The position numbers and the translations under genes are program-made. Shown here piece by piece: positions 11,852 through 22,435 of a stretch of 64,000 nt of DNA. Within the stretch, counting starts at the first letter, position 1. Each line of letters starts with the position of its first letter. A model generated the notes under the pieces. It did no database searches and was not told where the DNA came from. It saw nothing but the letters and a program-made list of their open reading frames with translations. The DNA is from Drosophila persimilis (lineage: Eukaryota; Arthropoda; Insecta; Diptera; Drosophilidae), in NCBI RefSeq assembly GCF_003286085.1, contig NW_020825610.1:1-64000 (forward strand), in the 5' to 3' direction.

Positions 11852-12254
11852 GGCTCAGCACGGGACTACAACTGCTCGTAGGTGATATTTTGAAACAACA
11901 ATAAAACAGTCAAACCACAATTGACATTCCACACAGCCAGTACTAGATTGTGAGTTTTCTCAGAAACCAAGATCTCAGATCCAATCAAAAAGCACTGTTT
12001 GAACAGAGCAAGCCCAGCACCGAGAAATAATAGGTACACATCGTATTAACCGCTCTCAGGACCCTTCTCGGGATCCCCCCTAAAGGGCGCGCCAGTGCCA
12101 CATAAATTTAATTATCAAACAATTATACATTCCCCCCACAGCGAGGGGTATCAAAAGTACTGCCGTAAGAGCGTGGTGTCTATCTGTCTGTCTAAAGTAA
12201 TGAATGTAGTCTAAGGGGTAAGGTGTAAGGGGTAAGGTGTCAGGTGTAGGGGCC

Positions 12255-13284
12255 TTAATAGTTTCGGGAGGGTATGAATGGCAGCAAGTCCGAGAGCCTG
12301 TGCAGATACAGGTCTGGTATCTGCTGGTACGCAATGGCCTGCTTAGAGGCCAGGGCATGGCGGACATCCTGGACACTGCTGACGCCAGTGCCCACCAGTA
12401 GAGTGTGAAAGCCGCAGTTGTAGCCGAACTGCATATCCGTGTACATGCTGGGCGGGAGGGGGGAAAGGCATGAAAGTAAGCGAAAATACCATATAGGAGT
12501 GAGAAACTCACGTGTCGCCCACCAGCAGGGTGCGTTCCGGCTCGATGACACCCTGACGTATCAGATGGGAGCAGACATAGGGACTGGGCTTGCCGCAGGT
12601 GAACGGGGCCCGCTTCGCCACCGCCTGTATGGCAGCCACCACGACTCCCGCCCCGGGCACTTGACGGTCGGCAGCCACTGGAAAGGCGCGATCGCGATTG
12701 GTGGCCAAAAAGAGAGTCCTTGGGTCCCGGAGGTATATGCTGGCCTTGGTCAGCTTCAGCACATTGAGGCCCAAGTCCATGCCGACGGCCACGGCGCCCA
12801 CATTCGCATCTAAGTACATTTTTTACACCTGGTCCACCATGGAGTTCTCCTGCGTGGAGGCCAAGTCCAGCGGCAGACTCTCGATCCCGACCTGCCGCAG
12901 CTCGTCCTTGATGCCCTGGCCACCCACGATGTAGACCTTGCGATTGAACTTCCGCTCTCGCATATAGCGGGCCAGAGCCTGCGCCGAGGAGAGGATCTCG
13001 TTCTCGGCTATCAGGAAGCCCATGCTGTGTGCCTTCTTGCTCAGGGCCCGGCACGAGGCCTCCGAGTTGTTGGTGCAGATGAACGAATTCTTGCCCATCG
13101 CCCGCAGGGCATTGAACGTATCGGCAGCTCCCGTGAGTGCCTGATCGTGGCGCCACAGCACCCCATCCGCGGCGTAGACGATCGTGTCGAAGGTCTTCAG
13201 CAGTTGGCGGACATTATATATGTTTGGTTCCAGCACCTGGCAGCCGCCCATCCGCAGCACTCGCCGCGACAAAACGAAATTCAT
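12255..13284 (-). pseudogene. PGP/PDXP-like HAD protein, copy A2 (nonsense codon)
   Basis: Equivalent to the open gene at 39037-40069. Exon 1 is 13284-12512, the intron 12511-12448 (64 bp) and exon 2 12447-12255. A substitution at 12825 turns the CAA codon after MVDQV into TAA, cutting the protein to about 153 of 321 residues, inside the cap domain. The rest of the frame and the splice sites are as in copy B. As in copy B, the HAD nucleophile position is alanine (VYAADGVLW). A base substitution is harder to blame on read error than the indels in the neighbouring gene. Confidence 0.85.
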
Positions 13285-15152
13285 TCTCAGTCCGTATCCG
13301 AATCAATGTGGGCTGATGATCGACTAAGTATCCTCTAAACTCAGGGCATACTATGGCTTGAAATCTCCCCTGAAATCTTGCACTCTGCTTGTGGCTGCTA
13401 AAATCAATGGAAAGTTTGTCCCGGGACCCCGTGACCTTTGAGCTGTCGCACTTAATTCACTAAACTTTTGCTCATTTTGCTACTTTTGGCCAAGACCGGA
13501 ATGGACCCTGGCTGTGGTTCGGCTTGGGTTTGGGCTGGGGTTTGGGCTTGGGTGCGGGTCCGGGTCCGGGGGCAAACATCGCGGACAACTTTTAATTGTG
13601 CGCAACGACTGAAGGCCAAACGGAGCATCCCCCTCCCCCGTACCCAGTCCTGGGGGAGCCAGTTCTCTGCCAAGGATTCGCGCCTTTTCGACCAGCAGCC
13701 AACGCCCCGATGCGCCAATTAAAATGGCATTCAGGCTTTATTGTTGACAGGTCCTGTCTCCTACGAGCGACCAAATCCGACACTTGTCCACTGCCCAGCG
13801 CCCAGAGACAGGGACAGAGGGAGAGAGAGACATTCCCTCGCACCTTGACATAAATTCATTAAATCTTGTCCGGGCTTTCAAATCTGCCGCAGTTTAACGG
13901 ATCTCTGTTGAATGGCCCCCGGTCAAATGGCGGCTCACGGCTCTTAAAATAGAGGGCGAAAAATCGACGCAAATTGGCCAACAACCGGGGGGGAGCAGAG
14001 CTCGAGACCGTGCCGGGGATAAGCCGCTGCCTCCGGGCCAAGGCAAAAAGCCAGGAAACGCGACTTTCGAAATTTCCGCCCGCCCCGCGATATGATAATT
14101 TGCGTGAGAGGAAAAACGAAAGATTGGGGATATTTTTGAAGCCCCCAGTACATGATTTTCTCGCTCAGGGGAAAAGGAAACACTCACATGTCAATAAAGT
14201 ATTTACTTAGACCCACGCAGACTCAAACGTCCCATCGAACATAAAAAATACAAAAATTTGCTGAATAACACATCATTAAAATTTGTATATAAACCTAATC
14301 ACTAAACTCTTAAAATATGTAGTAAGCCAATGTAAATATCACTAATATTAGATCATAGTTTAAGTAAAGCTGATTTGTAATAAAAAAAAAAAATAAAAAA
14401 AAAAATTACTTAGATTTAAATCTATTAAAAATCTATTAAATTTGTAAGAATATATTTACGAGTGTGTCGAATATTTTCAGATTAATTTTACTACAATTTC
14501 CATAGTCGGTATCTCAGGGCCTCGCCAATTAATTGCAGCCCAAAAGGAAATCCTCCTTGAAAGTTTTGTCGCCTGTGAAATATATCTAAGCACCTTCTGT
14601 CTCTTTACGTAAGGTTTGAGTGTGTGTGGATTTGCAGCATAACTCAATTTCCTCAAGTGGAAAGCGCTTTACATTTTTCCCAGTTTTCGCAGTTTACCCA
14701 ACACTAGATGGGGCCCACTGATGGATGGCTTGGGGCGGAAGTAGAAGCAGAAGCAGAAGCAGAAGCAGAGGCAAGTGGCAAATCCACATGGAATGCATTC
14801 TCCATTCTCTCTGCAAACAATACAAGAGCGGAGCGGAACAACAAACGAGCAAATTCCACTCGACTAGGTATCGAGAGGCAATAGTATCCAAATGGAATTT
14901 TAAGCACAAAGTTTGACCAAACTTTTTTCGGAACCCAGAAAAAAGCAGAAAACGAACCAAGAACCGAGCACCGAGAAACGGAAACTTTTTTATTAAGTTT
15001 ACAAGAAAAAGTTAATTTCTTGGGCCTCCCTCGGAGTTCAGTGGGGGCCCTGGGGCTGTTGTTTTTTCCCTAATTAATACCTCGAGACGAAGGCTGAAAT
15101 CCACTTGATTTATATGCTAATCAGTGGCCGGTCGCCGCAATCCACTCTGCCT
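13285..15152. other. Upstream non-coding part of duplication copy A
   Basis: No gene recognised. It carries a run of gggtttgggct/gggtccgg repeats near 13520-13570, an A-run region near 14380-14405, and a (agaagc)n run near 14742-14770. It presumably includes the promoter of the second phosphatase gene. The same DNA lies at 40070-41985. Confidence 0.6.
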
Positions 15153-15510
15153 GGGGGGAGGGGCACTAGTTCCGGCTCGAGCTCGGGGCATCGACAGTCG
15201 CTTAAATCATGTTACGGGTTTTTTCTCTCTTCCGAATGGTGGCCCCCTATCTGGTGGCATGGTGACAACAGTGGCCAACTTTAAATTATCCGATATCTGC
15301 GTATAAATCATCCGAAGATAGCATCATCAGCTGGGTTCACAAGGCTTTCGAGTTGAATTTCACAAGCTTGACACAATTGAAACGTTTTTGTTGTTTCATG
15401 AAGCACAAGCAATACATACCCCCCGACTCCTCACACCCCTTCCCGAATGCTAAACATCTAAGCTGTATTTCTAAGGATTTTACCACAAGCACGGACATGA
15501 CACAACGGTT
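15153..15510. other. Single-copy DNA right of duplication copy A
   Basis: No coding region seen. This is probably the original right flank of the phosphatase locus, because copy B stops at the equivalent point and jumps into a DINE-1 fragment. Confidence 0.45.
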
Positions 15511-17936
15511 TTTAACGAAGCCTGATCGGTAATAATAACAAATTCATGCCTTTCGATGTAGGCGCGAAACTTTTTAACACACAGTACAGCTGCTAAACAC
15601 TCTTTTTCTGTAACCGAGTAATTTCGTTGGCATTGCTTTAGCTTTCTAGACATATATGCGATCGGAACCTCGTTACCTTCTACATCTTTTTGTATAAGTA
15701 CTCCGCCCACGCCAGTATGACTCGCATCGCAGTGAATAGCGAATGGAATCCGAAAATTTGGACTATGCAAAACGGGAGCACTGCAAAGTTTACCTTTCAG
15801 GTCTTTAAATGCAAGTTGGACCTCATTCGTCCATTCAAACTTACGTTTCTGTTTCAACGTGTCCGACAATGGAGCGGCCAGACCGGCATAATTTCGAATG
15901 AATTTATGATACCAGCCAGTTACTCCTAAAAACCTTCGTACGTATTTGACTGAACGAGGTGTTGGGAAATCCCGAATGGCTGAAACCTTTTCTGGATCGG
16001 TTTTAATAGTTCCATCCCCAATGACATGGCCAAGGTATCTTACTTCCTTCAAACAAAATTTACTTTTTTCGACATTAATTGTTAACCCAGATTGTTTTAA
16101 CCGAGATGCTAACTGGGATAACACACGCACATGGATTTCGAAGATACAACGAGCAAATCATCTAGATAGACGAACACTTCATGTCGTAACTGAGAGGGTA
16201 TAACTTTATCCATTAATTTACACATGGTTTGTGGAGCGTTGGTTAGTCCAAATGGCATCACTGTGTATTGATACAGGGGTCTCCCCGGGACGGTGAACGC
16301 GGTCTTTTCGCGAGCGTCTGAAGTCAATGGGATCTGCCAATAGGCATCCTTCAGGTCGATGCTGGAAATATATTCAGCTTTTGGTGACGGCTTAATATTC
16401 CATCGATCAAAGGCATGGGATATGCGCTCTTCACTGTGACTTCGTTGACCTTACGGCTGTCGAGACATATTCTCACCTTTCCAGGTTTCCTAACGAGAAC
16501 AACTGGTGACGACCATGGACTATCGGACTCCTCAATAACGCCAAGCGCTATCATTCTATCTACTTCCTCAAAAATGACCTTTTCGACGGCAGGAGATACC
16601 GAATAGTGCCGCTGTTTAATTGGCTTTGCATCCCCTATATCGATATCGTGACTTATCCAGCTGGTTCGACCTAGACCTTCTTTTTCGAATGACGGGAACT
16701 TTTGGATAGCCTCTGACAACATGGCCTGTTGCGAATCCGTTAGGCTGCATATGGTCTTCCTTGGCTAAGGCAGCAACTTCGGGCTTGGCATTCTGGGTTA
16801 CTACACCTGGAGGTAACAATTTAAATGCAGCCCAAAAGTCCATGCCAAGGTATAATTCTTGAGCGAAATACAATGTTATGGGTTTAGTTTCATTTCGAAA
16901 CAGCACGGGAGTGGAGATCTTGCCTACAATTTTCTGCGCAGCTCCATCAGCAGTTCGCACAGATGCATTAACGGTTTTGACGGTCGCATGACTAACTTTC
17001 AACGCTAACTCCCCTCCTATACAACTGATTGTTGCTCCTGTATCCAAAAGACCAGTGACTGTTCTCCCCAATAGTTGGACCTCTGCATACGGTCTTATGT
17101 CCTGCGCATTCCCAACTACGGCGGATAACAAAACTTTTCGTTCTTGCTTTCGTGCTACATTATACGCACATCTACGCAACTTCATTCGTAGGGAGCGTTG
17201 GCTACCATTCTCTATCTCTGTCCTGGTTGGTAAGTCTGGTATTTGTGACATGGCCGGTTGAGGTGGTAGCGAGTTTGTTTTTGAACTCGTTACTCCGTAT
17301 TGGTGGCTTTCGATACCATCTGTCTGCGTGCACTGATCAACGGTGCACGAGCTGCCAAGTTTTTTGGATTGCATTTTCTACAGTGTCAGCTTTCCCACAC
17401 CCATAACAAAAAACCCTCCGCTCTCCAGTACATTCTTGGTAACGGTGACCTAACTTCCCACAATTCCAACAGTTAAGGGTCATGGCATCAATACTTGCAT
17501 CATCTACACCATCAGCATCGTCATCCGTCTTACTGAACGTTTGATGCATCTCATTAATATGTCGTTTAGACGCAGCACGCTGCAACGTTGTCGTAGATTT
17601 GGACAAGTTCTGCAAGAATCGCTCACGAGTACGAACTATATGACGTAGCTCTGCGATGCTCTTGATGGGTACATACAAGATTTCGTGTTGAATTTCTGGA
17701 AATAAATTGGCTTTAAGAGCTTCTAACAGATAGGGTTCAGTCATTGGCTGTACTAGTTTGTCTGCCAATGCGACTATTGCTTCATAAAATAAATCAAACG
17801 GTTCATTTGGCTTCTGTTTCCGCTGCGTGATCGCTGAGCGGATATCCAAATCGGTACGTCCGTATTGAATTGAGTCTTGAGTGCTACGCACAGGTCGGAC
17901 CATCGGATCAGGGGGACACTCTTGTGGTATCGCCAA
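15511..17936 (-). pseudogene. Ty3/gypsy gag-pol fragment (minus strand)
   Basis: Reads from 17936 down. It has gag C-terminal part with CCHC knuckle CWNCGKLGHRYQEC (about 17480-17430), protease with LLDTGATISCIGG (about 17045-17010), RT N-terminal part (PWSSPVVLVRKPGKVRICLD), a frame break near 16350, RT palm (FVYLDDLLV near 16165-16140), another break near 16120, then RT end and RNase H (IPFAIHCDASHTGVGGVLI), stopping abruptly near 15511. No LTR, integrase or gag start is next to it. The RT active-site YLDD is kept. The breaks and missing ends make it inactive. It is Ty3/gypsy in order and motifs; I did not identify the named family. Confidence 0.85.
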
Positions 17937-17939
17937 TTA

Positions 17940-18598
17940 CTTTGACATCAGGCATTTTCGTCTGGTTGGCGGTTATTTTGGTTTTTAGATCCTCATACTC
18001 AACTGATTGAAACTGTGGTGAACTGCGATCTTTCAGACTGTCCATTTGGAGCTCGGACAGGTCTTCAGTATAGGCTCGGGACAGGGCGTCTGGCACTTTG
18101 TTGTTGACTCCTTTTCGGTGATGAATTTGGAAGTCAAAACCTTGTAATTTTAACGACCATCTGGAGAGACTAGAGCTCACATCCGATTGACTCATAAGCC
18201 ATTTTAACGAAGCCTGATCGGTAATAATAACATATTCATGCCTTTCGATGTAGGCGCGAAACTTTTTAACACACAGTACAGCTGCTAAACACTCTTTTTC
18301 TGTAACCGAGTAATTTCGTTGGCATTGCTTTAGCTTTCTAGACATATATGCGATCGGAACCTCGTTACCTTCTACATCTTTTTGTATAAGTACTCCGCCC
18401 ACGCCAGTATGACTCGCATCGCAGTGAATAGCGAATGGAATCCGAAAATTTGGACTATGCAAAACGGGAGCACTGCAAAGTTTACCTTTCAGGTCTTTAA
18501 ATGCAAGTTGGACCTCATTCGTCCATTCAAACTTACGTTTCTGTTTCAACGTGTCCGACAATGGAGCGGCCAGACCGGCATAATTTCGAATGAATTTA
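17940..18598 (-). pseudogene. Ty3/gypsy RNase H-linker fragment, permuted
   Basis: Reads from 18598 down: the same RT-end/RNase H segment as 15906-15511 (396 bp, nearly the same), then further on into the RNase H C-terminus (LKWLMSQSDVSSSLSRWSLK, HHRKGVNNKVPDALSRAY) and the linker before integrase. At about 17938 it meets gag sequence of the neighbouring fragment. In the direction of reading, the 3' part therefore lies in front of the 5' part. Confidence 0.82.
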
Positions 18599-18746
18599 TA
18601 TGGTTTTATTGGTTGATTATTTATGTACATAGAACATATTTTATACGTAATTATATGTAAGCGCCAGAGTTTGTATCGCAGTCGATGACTGCAGTAGGGA
18701 TTTTCTCCCTGTTTTGTTTTTTTTTTGCATCTCTGTTTGCAATTTT
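18599..18746. repeat. DINE-1 flank with an inverted copy at 42485-42600
   Basis: The stretch from about 18625 to 18746 contains gagtttgtatcgcagtcgat and a small palindrome (gcagtcgatgactgc). Its reverse complement lies at 42487-42580, again next to the same end of a DINE-1 fragment. Confidence 0.75.
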
Positions 18747-18911
18747 TATACCCGATACTCAAAATGAGTATTGGGGTATAGTAGATTTGTGGTAAAAGTG
18801 GATGTGTGTAACTTCCGGAAGGAATCGTTTCCGACGCCATAATGTATATATATTCTTGATATATTCTGTCCGTCCCCTTCGGCGCCTAGTGCTCAAAGAC
18901 TATAAGAGCTG
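18747..18911 (+). mobile_element. DINE-1/INE-1-like fragment B
   Basis: Begins tatacccgatactcaaaatg and ends after gactataagagct. Only about 165 bp remain; most of the tgtccgtc run is lost. Confidence 0.82.
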
Positions 18912-19809
18912 CTGTGGCGCTACAGACTGTAATCACAAATGGGAATAGCCATAGCCGGGCGAAAGGGCTGCACACGAGTATGTCCACTTCCGGGCCGAGT
19001 CTTATGCAATCGGTTCGGTAATCGGATCCCAAGAAGAGCCGGCGCCTCCCTTGGCCCCCTTCGCACAGGTAGTCTTGACCCTGTTTACATATCGGGGCTT
19101 GCTCGGGTTGTCCGTGTGGCAAGGGATTGAAATCGGAGGCGTACCCCAACCAGCGCCCAAGAGAGCCCAGAAAACGGATGCTTCTACGGATTCTGGATCA
19201 GGGATCATGGGTCGTGGATCGTGGATGATGACGCTTTTGTTGTGTTGTTTTGATCACTGATCACTGAATCAACACGAGTACAGTGAATATTTAATGACTC
19301 ATTCCGTGCCTCCGAAGTGCGTATGCGGGGGCCTGCAATTGGGGGCAACAAAGGCCCCACGGCTGCCACAATCGCTGCTGCAGCGGAAATGTTTTGCTGC
19401 TGCTGCATGCTCTCCTCCTCCGTTTATCATAGAATAAATTGCAGAACAAATATGCAGCGAAATAAAAATAATAATAATAAATGCAATCACGGGGATGAGG
19501 GATGAGCAAGTGGCCTCCCGTCCAAACGGAACGGATCGTAATATGCATAAACGATATATCTGATCGACTGGAAACTCTTGTGTTTGAATTTGACTTTGAA
19601 TTTCGAATATTTCGGCATATATTTTCATTGCGGCCAAAAACGGAGAGACGATTCCGTTCATTGCGATTCTGGCATCAACGAAAATAGATGCCCAAATGGA
19701 AGTGCAAACATCTCTGAGGGGAGGGGTGGAGTGTCGGGCGTGTGGACGTTTGTCTTCTGTCAGTGTGTGATTGAATACTGCTTGCTGCTTTCTGGTCGAT
19801 GGCTGCCCC
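18912..19809. other. Possible 3' region of the membrane-protein gene, no gene seen
   Basis: No recognisable coding region. It lies downstream of the stop codon of the fragment at 19810-20266 and could be its 3' UTR and intergenic DNA. It contains cgctgctgcagcgg-type CAG/CTG runs near 19372-19410 and an aataaaaataataataataaa stretch near 19460. Confidence 0.4.
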
Positions 19810-20266
19810 CTAGAGCACGAGGTGCAGACGTATCTGGAACACCAGCTCCTTGACGGTCTTCTTCAGGAGCGCCGCCAGGGACAGGATGAATCCCAGGAGG
19901 CTGAGGGAGAACAGCCAGGGCGTGGTCATGAGCACGCCAAAGAAGACGAGCGTCTCGTCGCCCCGGGCATTGGCCATGCGCCATAGCAACTGGCGCTGGA
20001 TGGTGCGCAGCTTGAACTTGCTGTTCCACAATCGGAGGCGCGTCGAGCCGACGGTTTCGTTGACGCACACGGTCTTCTCGACCAGCCAGAACACCGCGCA
20101 GCACAGCATCAGTAGAAACAGCAGCACGACCTTGACCACAGCGGTCTCCAAGACGAGGTGGTACAAGGCCACCATGCGCTGACGGTGCTCCGGCTGCATT
20201 GTGGAGAGCACGACTGCGCCGAGGGACTCCAGCGGGGAGACCCTGGGGGAAGGGCCGTCGGACAGC
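19810..20266 (-). pseudogene. Host membrane-protein gene, C-terminal fragment
   Basis: A frame of about 150 codons on the minus strand with a stop at 19810. It is GC-rich with fly-like codon use and unlike the surrounding repeats. It has two long hydrophobic segments (VVKVVLLFLLMLCCAVFWLV and PWLFSLSLLGFILSLAALL) separated by a basic loop (FKLRTIQRQLLWRMANARGD), suggesting a two-pass membrane tail. I do not recognise the family. Upstream (from about 20267) the frame runs into DINE-1 C, so the 5' part is missing or displaced; the open frame that continues into the DINE-1 is a chance fusion. Confidence 0.55.
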
Positions 20267-20843
20267 TCCTCAAGGATCTCAGAACCTATAAGAGCCAGAG
20301 CAACCAAATTTGGTATCCACACTCCTGTGATATCGGACCTTGACCGTTTCATGTCCAAATTTCGGCTCACCCCCTTCCGCCCGCGCAAAGGACGAAAATC
20401 CACAAATCTCAGAGACTATTATCGCTAGAGTACCAAATTTGGTATCCGCACTTCCGTTAGATCTCACTATAAAGCGTATATCTCAGAATTTCGCCCCACC
20501 CCCTTCCGCCCCCACAAAGGACGAAAATATGTTGCATTCACAATATTGCACATTCGAGAAAACTAAAAACGCAGAATCATAGATAATGACCACATCTATC
20601 AGATTGCTGAATCTGGATCAGATCGGATCATTTTTGTAGCCAGAAGCAAGAAATCAATTTGCGGTGGCTACGCAGCGCCCGATTTTCTGTTTCTGATTTT
20701 CTGTCTCTCTCGCACGCACTCTTTGTCGTTTCGTTTAATATTAGCGGCCTCTGCCGGAGGAGAGCCATACTGACTAAGTATCGGGTATAAATGTAGAATT
20801 GCGGTGTCCGCAGCAACTCACAGCGTTCCCCCTCGTTTTAAAT
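20267..20843 (-). mobile_element. DINE-1/INE-1-like fragment C
   Basis: Inverted compared with fragment D. Its outer end is intact: agtatcgggtataa near 20778-20791, then the stem-loop-forming gcggtgtccgcagcaac and gttccccctcgtttt. The other end stops at tcaaggatctc, inside the element, where the host frame begins. Confidence 0.82.
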
Positions 20844-21353
20844 TTGGTTGTTGCGGGGAGGCGGAATCTCTTCACGAACTCTCGCCATTTTGCTGCTACT
20901 TGTCATGAGAATTGGAAAAAACATTGAAACAAAGAAAGGATCTGTCACCACTAATGGGAATAATTGCAACCCGGCTATCATCTTTTCACGCAATGATCAG
21001 AACTATAGAACAAATTGTCTACATCCATGTTTAGCTAAACTTTTGTTTTCTCCGTTTTTTCTTACTCACTCATATTAAAACCAAATTTAATCCATCAAAA
21101 GTCAATAAGTAAAACGATTACCTGGGAAAAGATTATAAATAAATGAGCTTGTGACTACTTAGAATTTAGACGGATTGCTCCTTATCGGTGATGTTCGACT
21201 GAATTAAGCATTTTGGCTGATATACTTGACTCGAGAGCTGACACACTGATAATGTTATCGCCAGATTTCCCTCAAAACATTCCTTTAAAATCACAGTCAC
21301 ATTCCTATAAAATCACACAAAGGTGCAATACCTTCAATCGAAAAAGTATTAGC
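20844..21353. other. DNA upstream of the NRF-6-like gene
   Basis: No gene recognised. It probably contains the promoter and 5' UTR of the gene starting at 21354. AT-rich, with no repeat noticed. Confidence 0.4.
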
Positions 21354-22298
21354 ATGGTGAACGTTTTAAGCAGTCTACTTGTCTGCGGACTGGTACTTAT
21401 CAGAGCCGCACAACTGAAAGACGGAGATGTCCTGCAAGATTACCAGCGTTTAAAAAGGTTCCGCCCGCTGGGAGTCGAGTTTGCCGAACACTTCCGTAAT
21501 GCATCGCTCCCGGACTTGGATCTATTCCACCCCCGAATACCCAGTCAGGAGGATCTGTTGTGTTTCGCGGACATGGCGCAGTTCATGCAGGCGCTCACTG
21601 CTGGAAAATTATGGGCCCTTAAGAGTAAGTAAATAATGAAAATTATATTCAAGTGAATGAGAACTGAAGTTGACGAATTTTGTGAGCAGTGATCGATGCT
21701 TGGGGCTCCATTCCCTCAGGAGTGCTGTCCGGCAATGCCTACCATCTGGGTAACTTTGATGAGTGTGTCAAGATCAGCGAGGAGATCACCAGTAGTGACA
21801 GCATACATGGAAAGTACTGTTTTCTAAATGTACCCGCCGTATCTAATTCGATCAAGATCACATCTTGCTTTCCGGCTTGCAGCTCTGCGGCACATATGGA
21901 TACGTTTCTGGAGCAGTTAATGCAGAATTTGTTGAGCTCAAGCAGCACAAATATAAAATTCAGCGAGGCCAGCTGTCAGACAAGTGAATCGAAACCTTGG
22001 GATGGAATGACCATTTTCAGTGTAAGTTAGACCGTATCATAATCAAATTCTGTGACTCTTACTATGGATTGCAATGTACTTCTGGGCTTGATGGGTACTA
22101 TCGTGGATCTATGCATGCTCTACGACTACTATCCCTGTGACTGTGAAGATTTGCTCGGCACGGTCAAGTTCCCGTGCCATCTTCCGCATTGTCGACAGCA
22201 AATCGAATCCGAACGTGATCAGTTGTCTTGATGGAATCCGCTGCATGTCCCTGTTCTGGGTGGTTCTTGGACATGGAGTCGGATATGCTATACCCATA
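21354..22298 (+). pseudogene. NRF-6-like acyltransferase, N-terminal exons
   Basis: Exon 1 starts at the ATG at 21354 (MVNVLSSLLVCGLVLIRAAQ, a signal-peptide-like start) and ends at 21624 before gtaagt. Exon 2 is 21690-22021 and joins in frame. Together they carry an NRF-type lumenal domain (LLCFADMAQFMQALTAGKLW, MIDAWGSIPSGVLSGNAYHL, GNFDECVKI). A third piece (about 22070-22298) encodes the first membrane helix (VLLGLMGTIVDLCMLYDYY) and, in a different frame, the start of the acyltransferase-3 domain (SCLDGIRCMSLFWVVLGHG). No AG acceptor is visible before the third piece, the frame shifts near 22140, and a stop follows at 22296. Members of this family are multi-pass membrane proteins. The middle of the gene is absent. 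C-terminal exons of the same type lie inverted at 42914-43381. Confidence 0.8.
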
Positions 22299-22311
22299 TA
22301 GGTGGAACTGT

Positions 22312-22435
22312 AAATAAAGTTAAGGGTGTTTTAGAGTTCATCAAGCGTTGGTCCAAGGAGTTTGACGACCCGTACGTTACGAAAAAACTGTACATCTCGT
22401 TAGTACGTCCTATATTGGAGTATAATTCTTGCTAA
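22312..22435 (+). pseudogene. Non-LTR retrotransposon RT C-terminal scrap
   Basis: About 40 codons (EFIKRWSKEFDDPYVTKKLY, then SLVRPILEYNSC) of the kind found after the RT palm in Jockey/I-like non-LTR elements. It is directly attached to the end of the NRF-6-like piece, so it may mark a break or insertion point. Confidence 0.7.

Larger units (their letters stand above)
10798..15152. repeat. Segmental duplication, copy A (4.36 kb)
   Basis: Matches 37582-41985 in the same orientation at an offset near 26784 bp, with only scattered differences. It holds the two minus-strand phosphatase genes and 1.9 kb of DNA upstream of them. Compared with copy B it lacks a 42-bp stretch near 13450 and one gtccgg-type repeat near 13560. 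Both genes are disrupted here. The left edge abuts the 90-bp tandem repeat and DINE-1 A; to the right the sequence carries on into single-copy DNA at 15153. Confidence 0.93.

Noticed and set aside
19810-20403. A complete 197-residue membrane protein
   Set aside because: Its first 45 or so residues are DINE-1 C read in reverse; the true gene start is missing.
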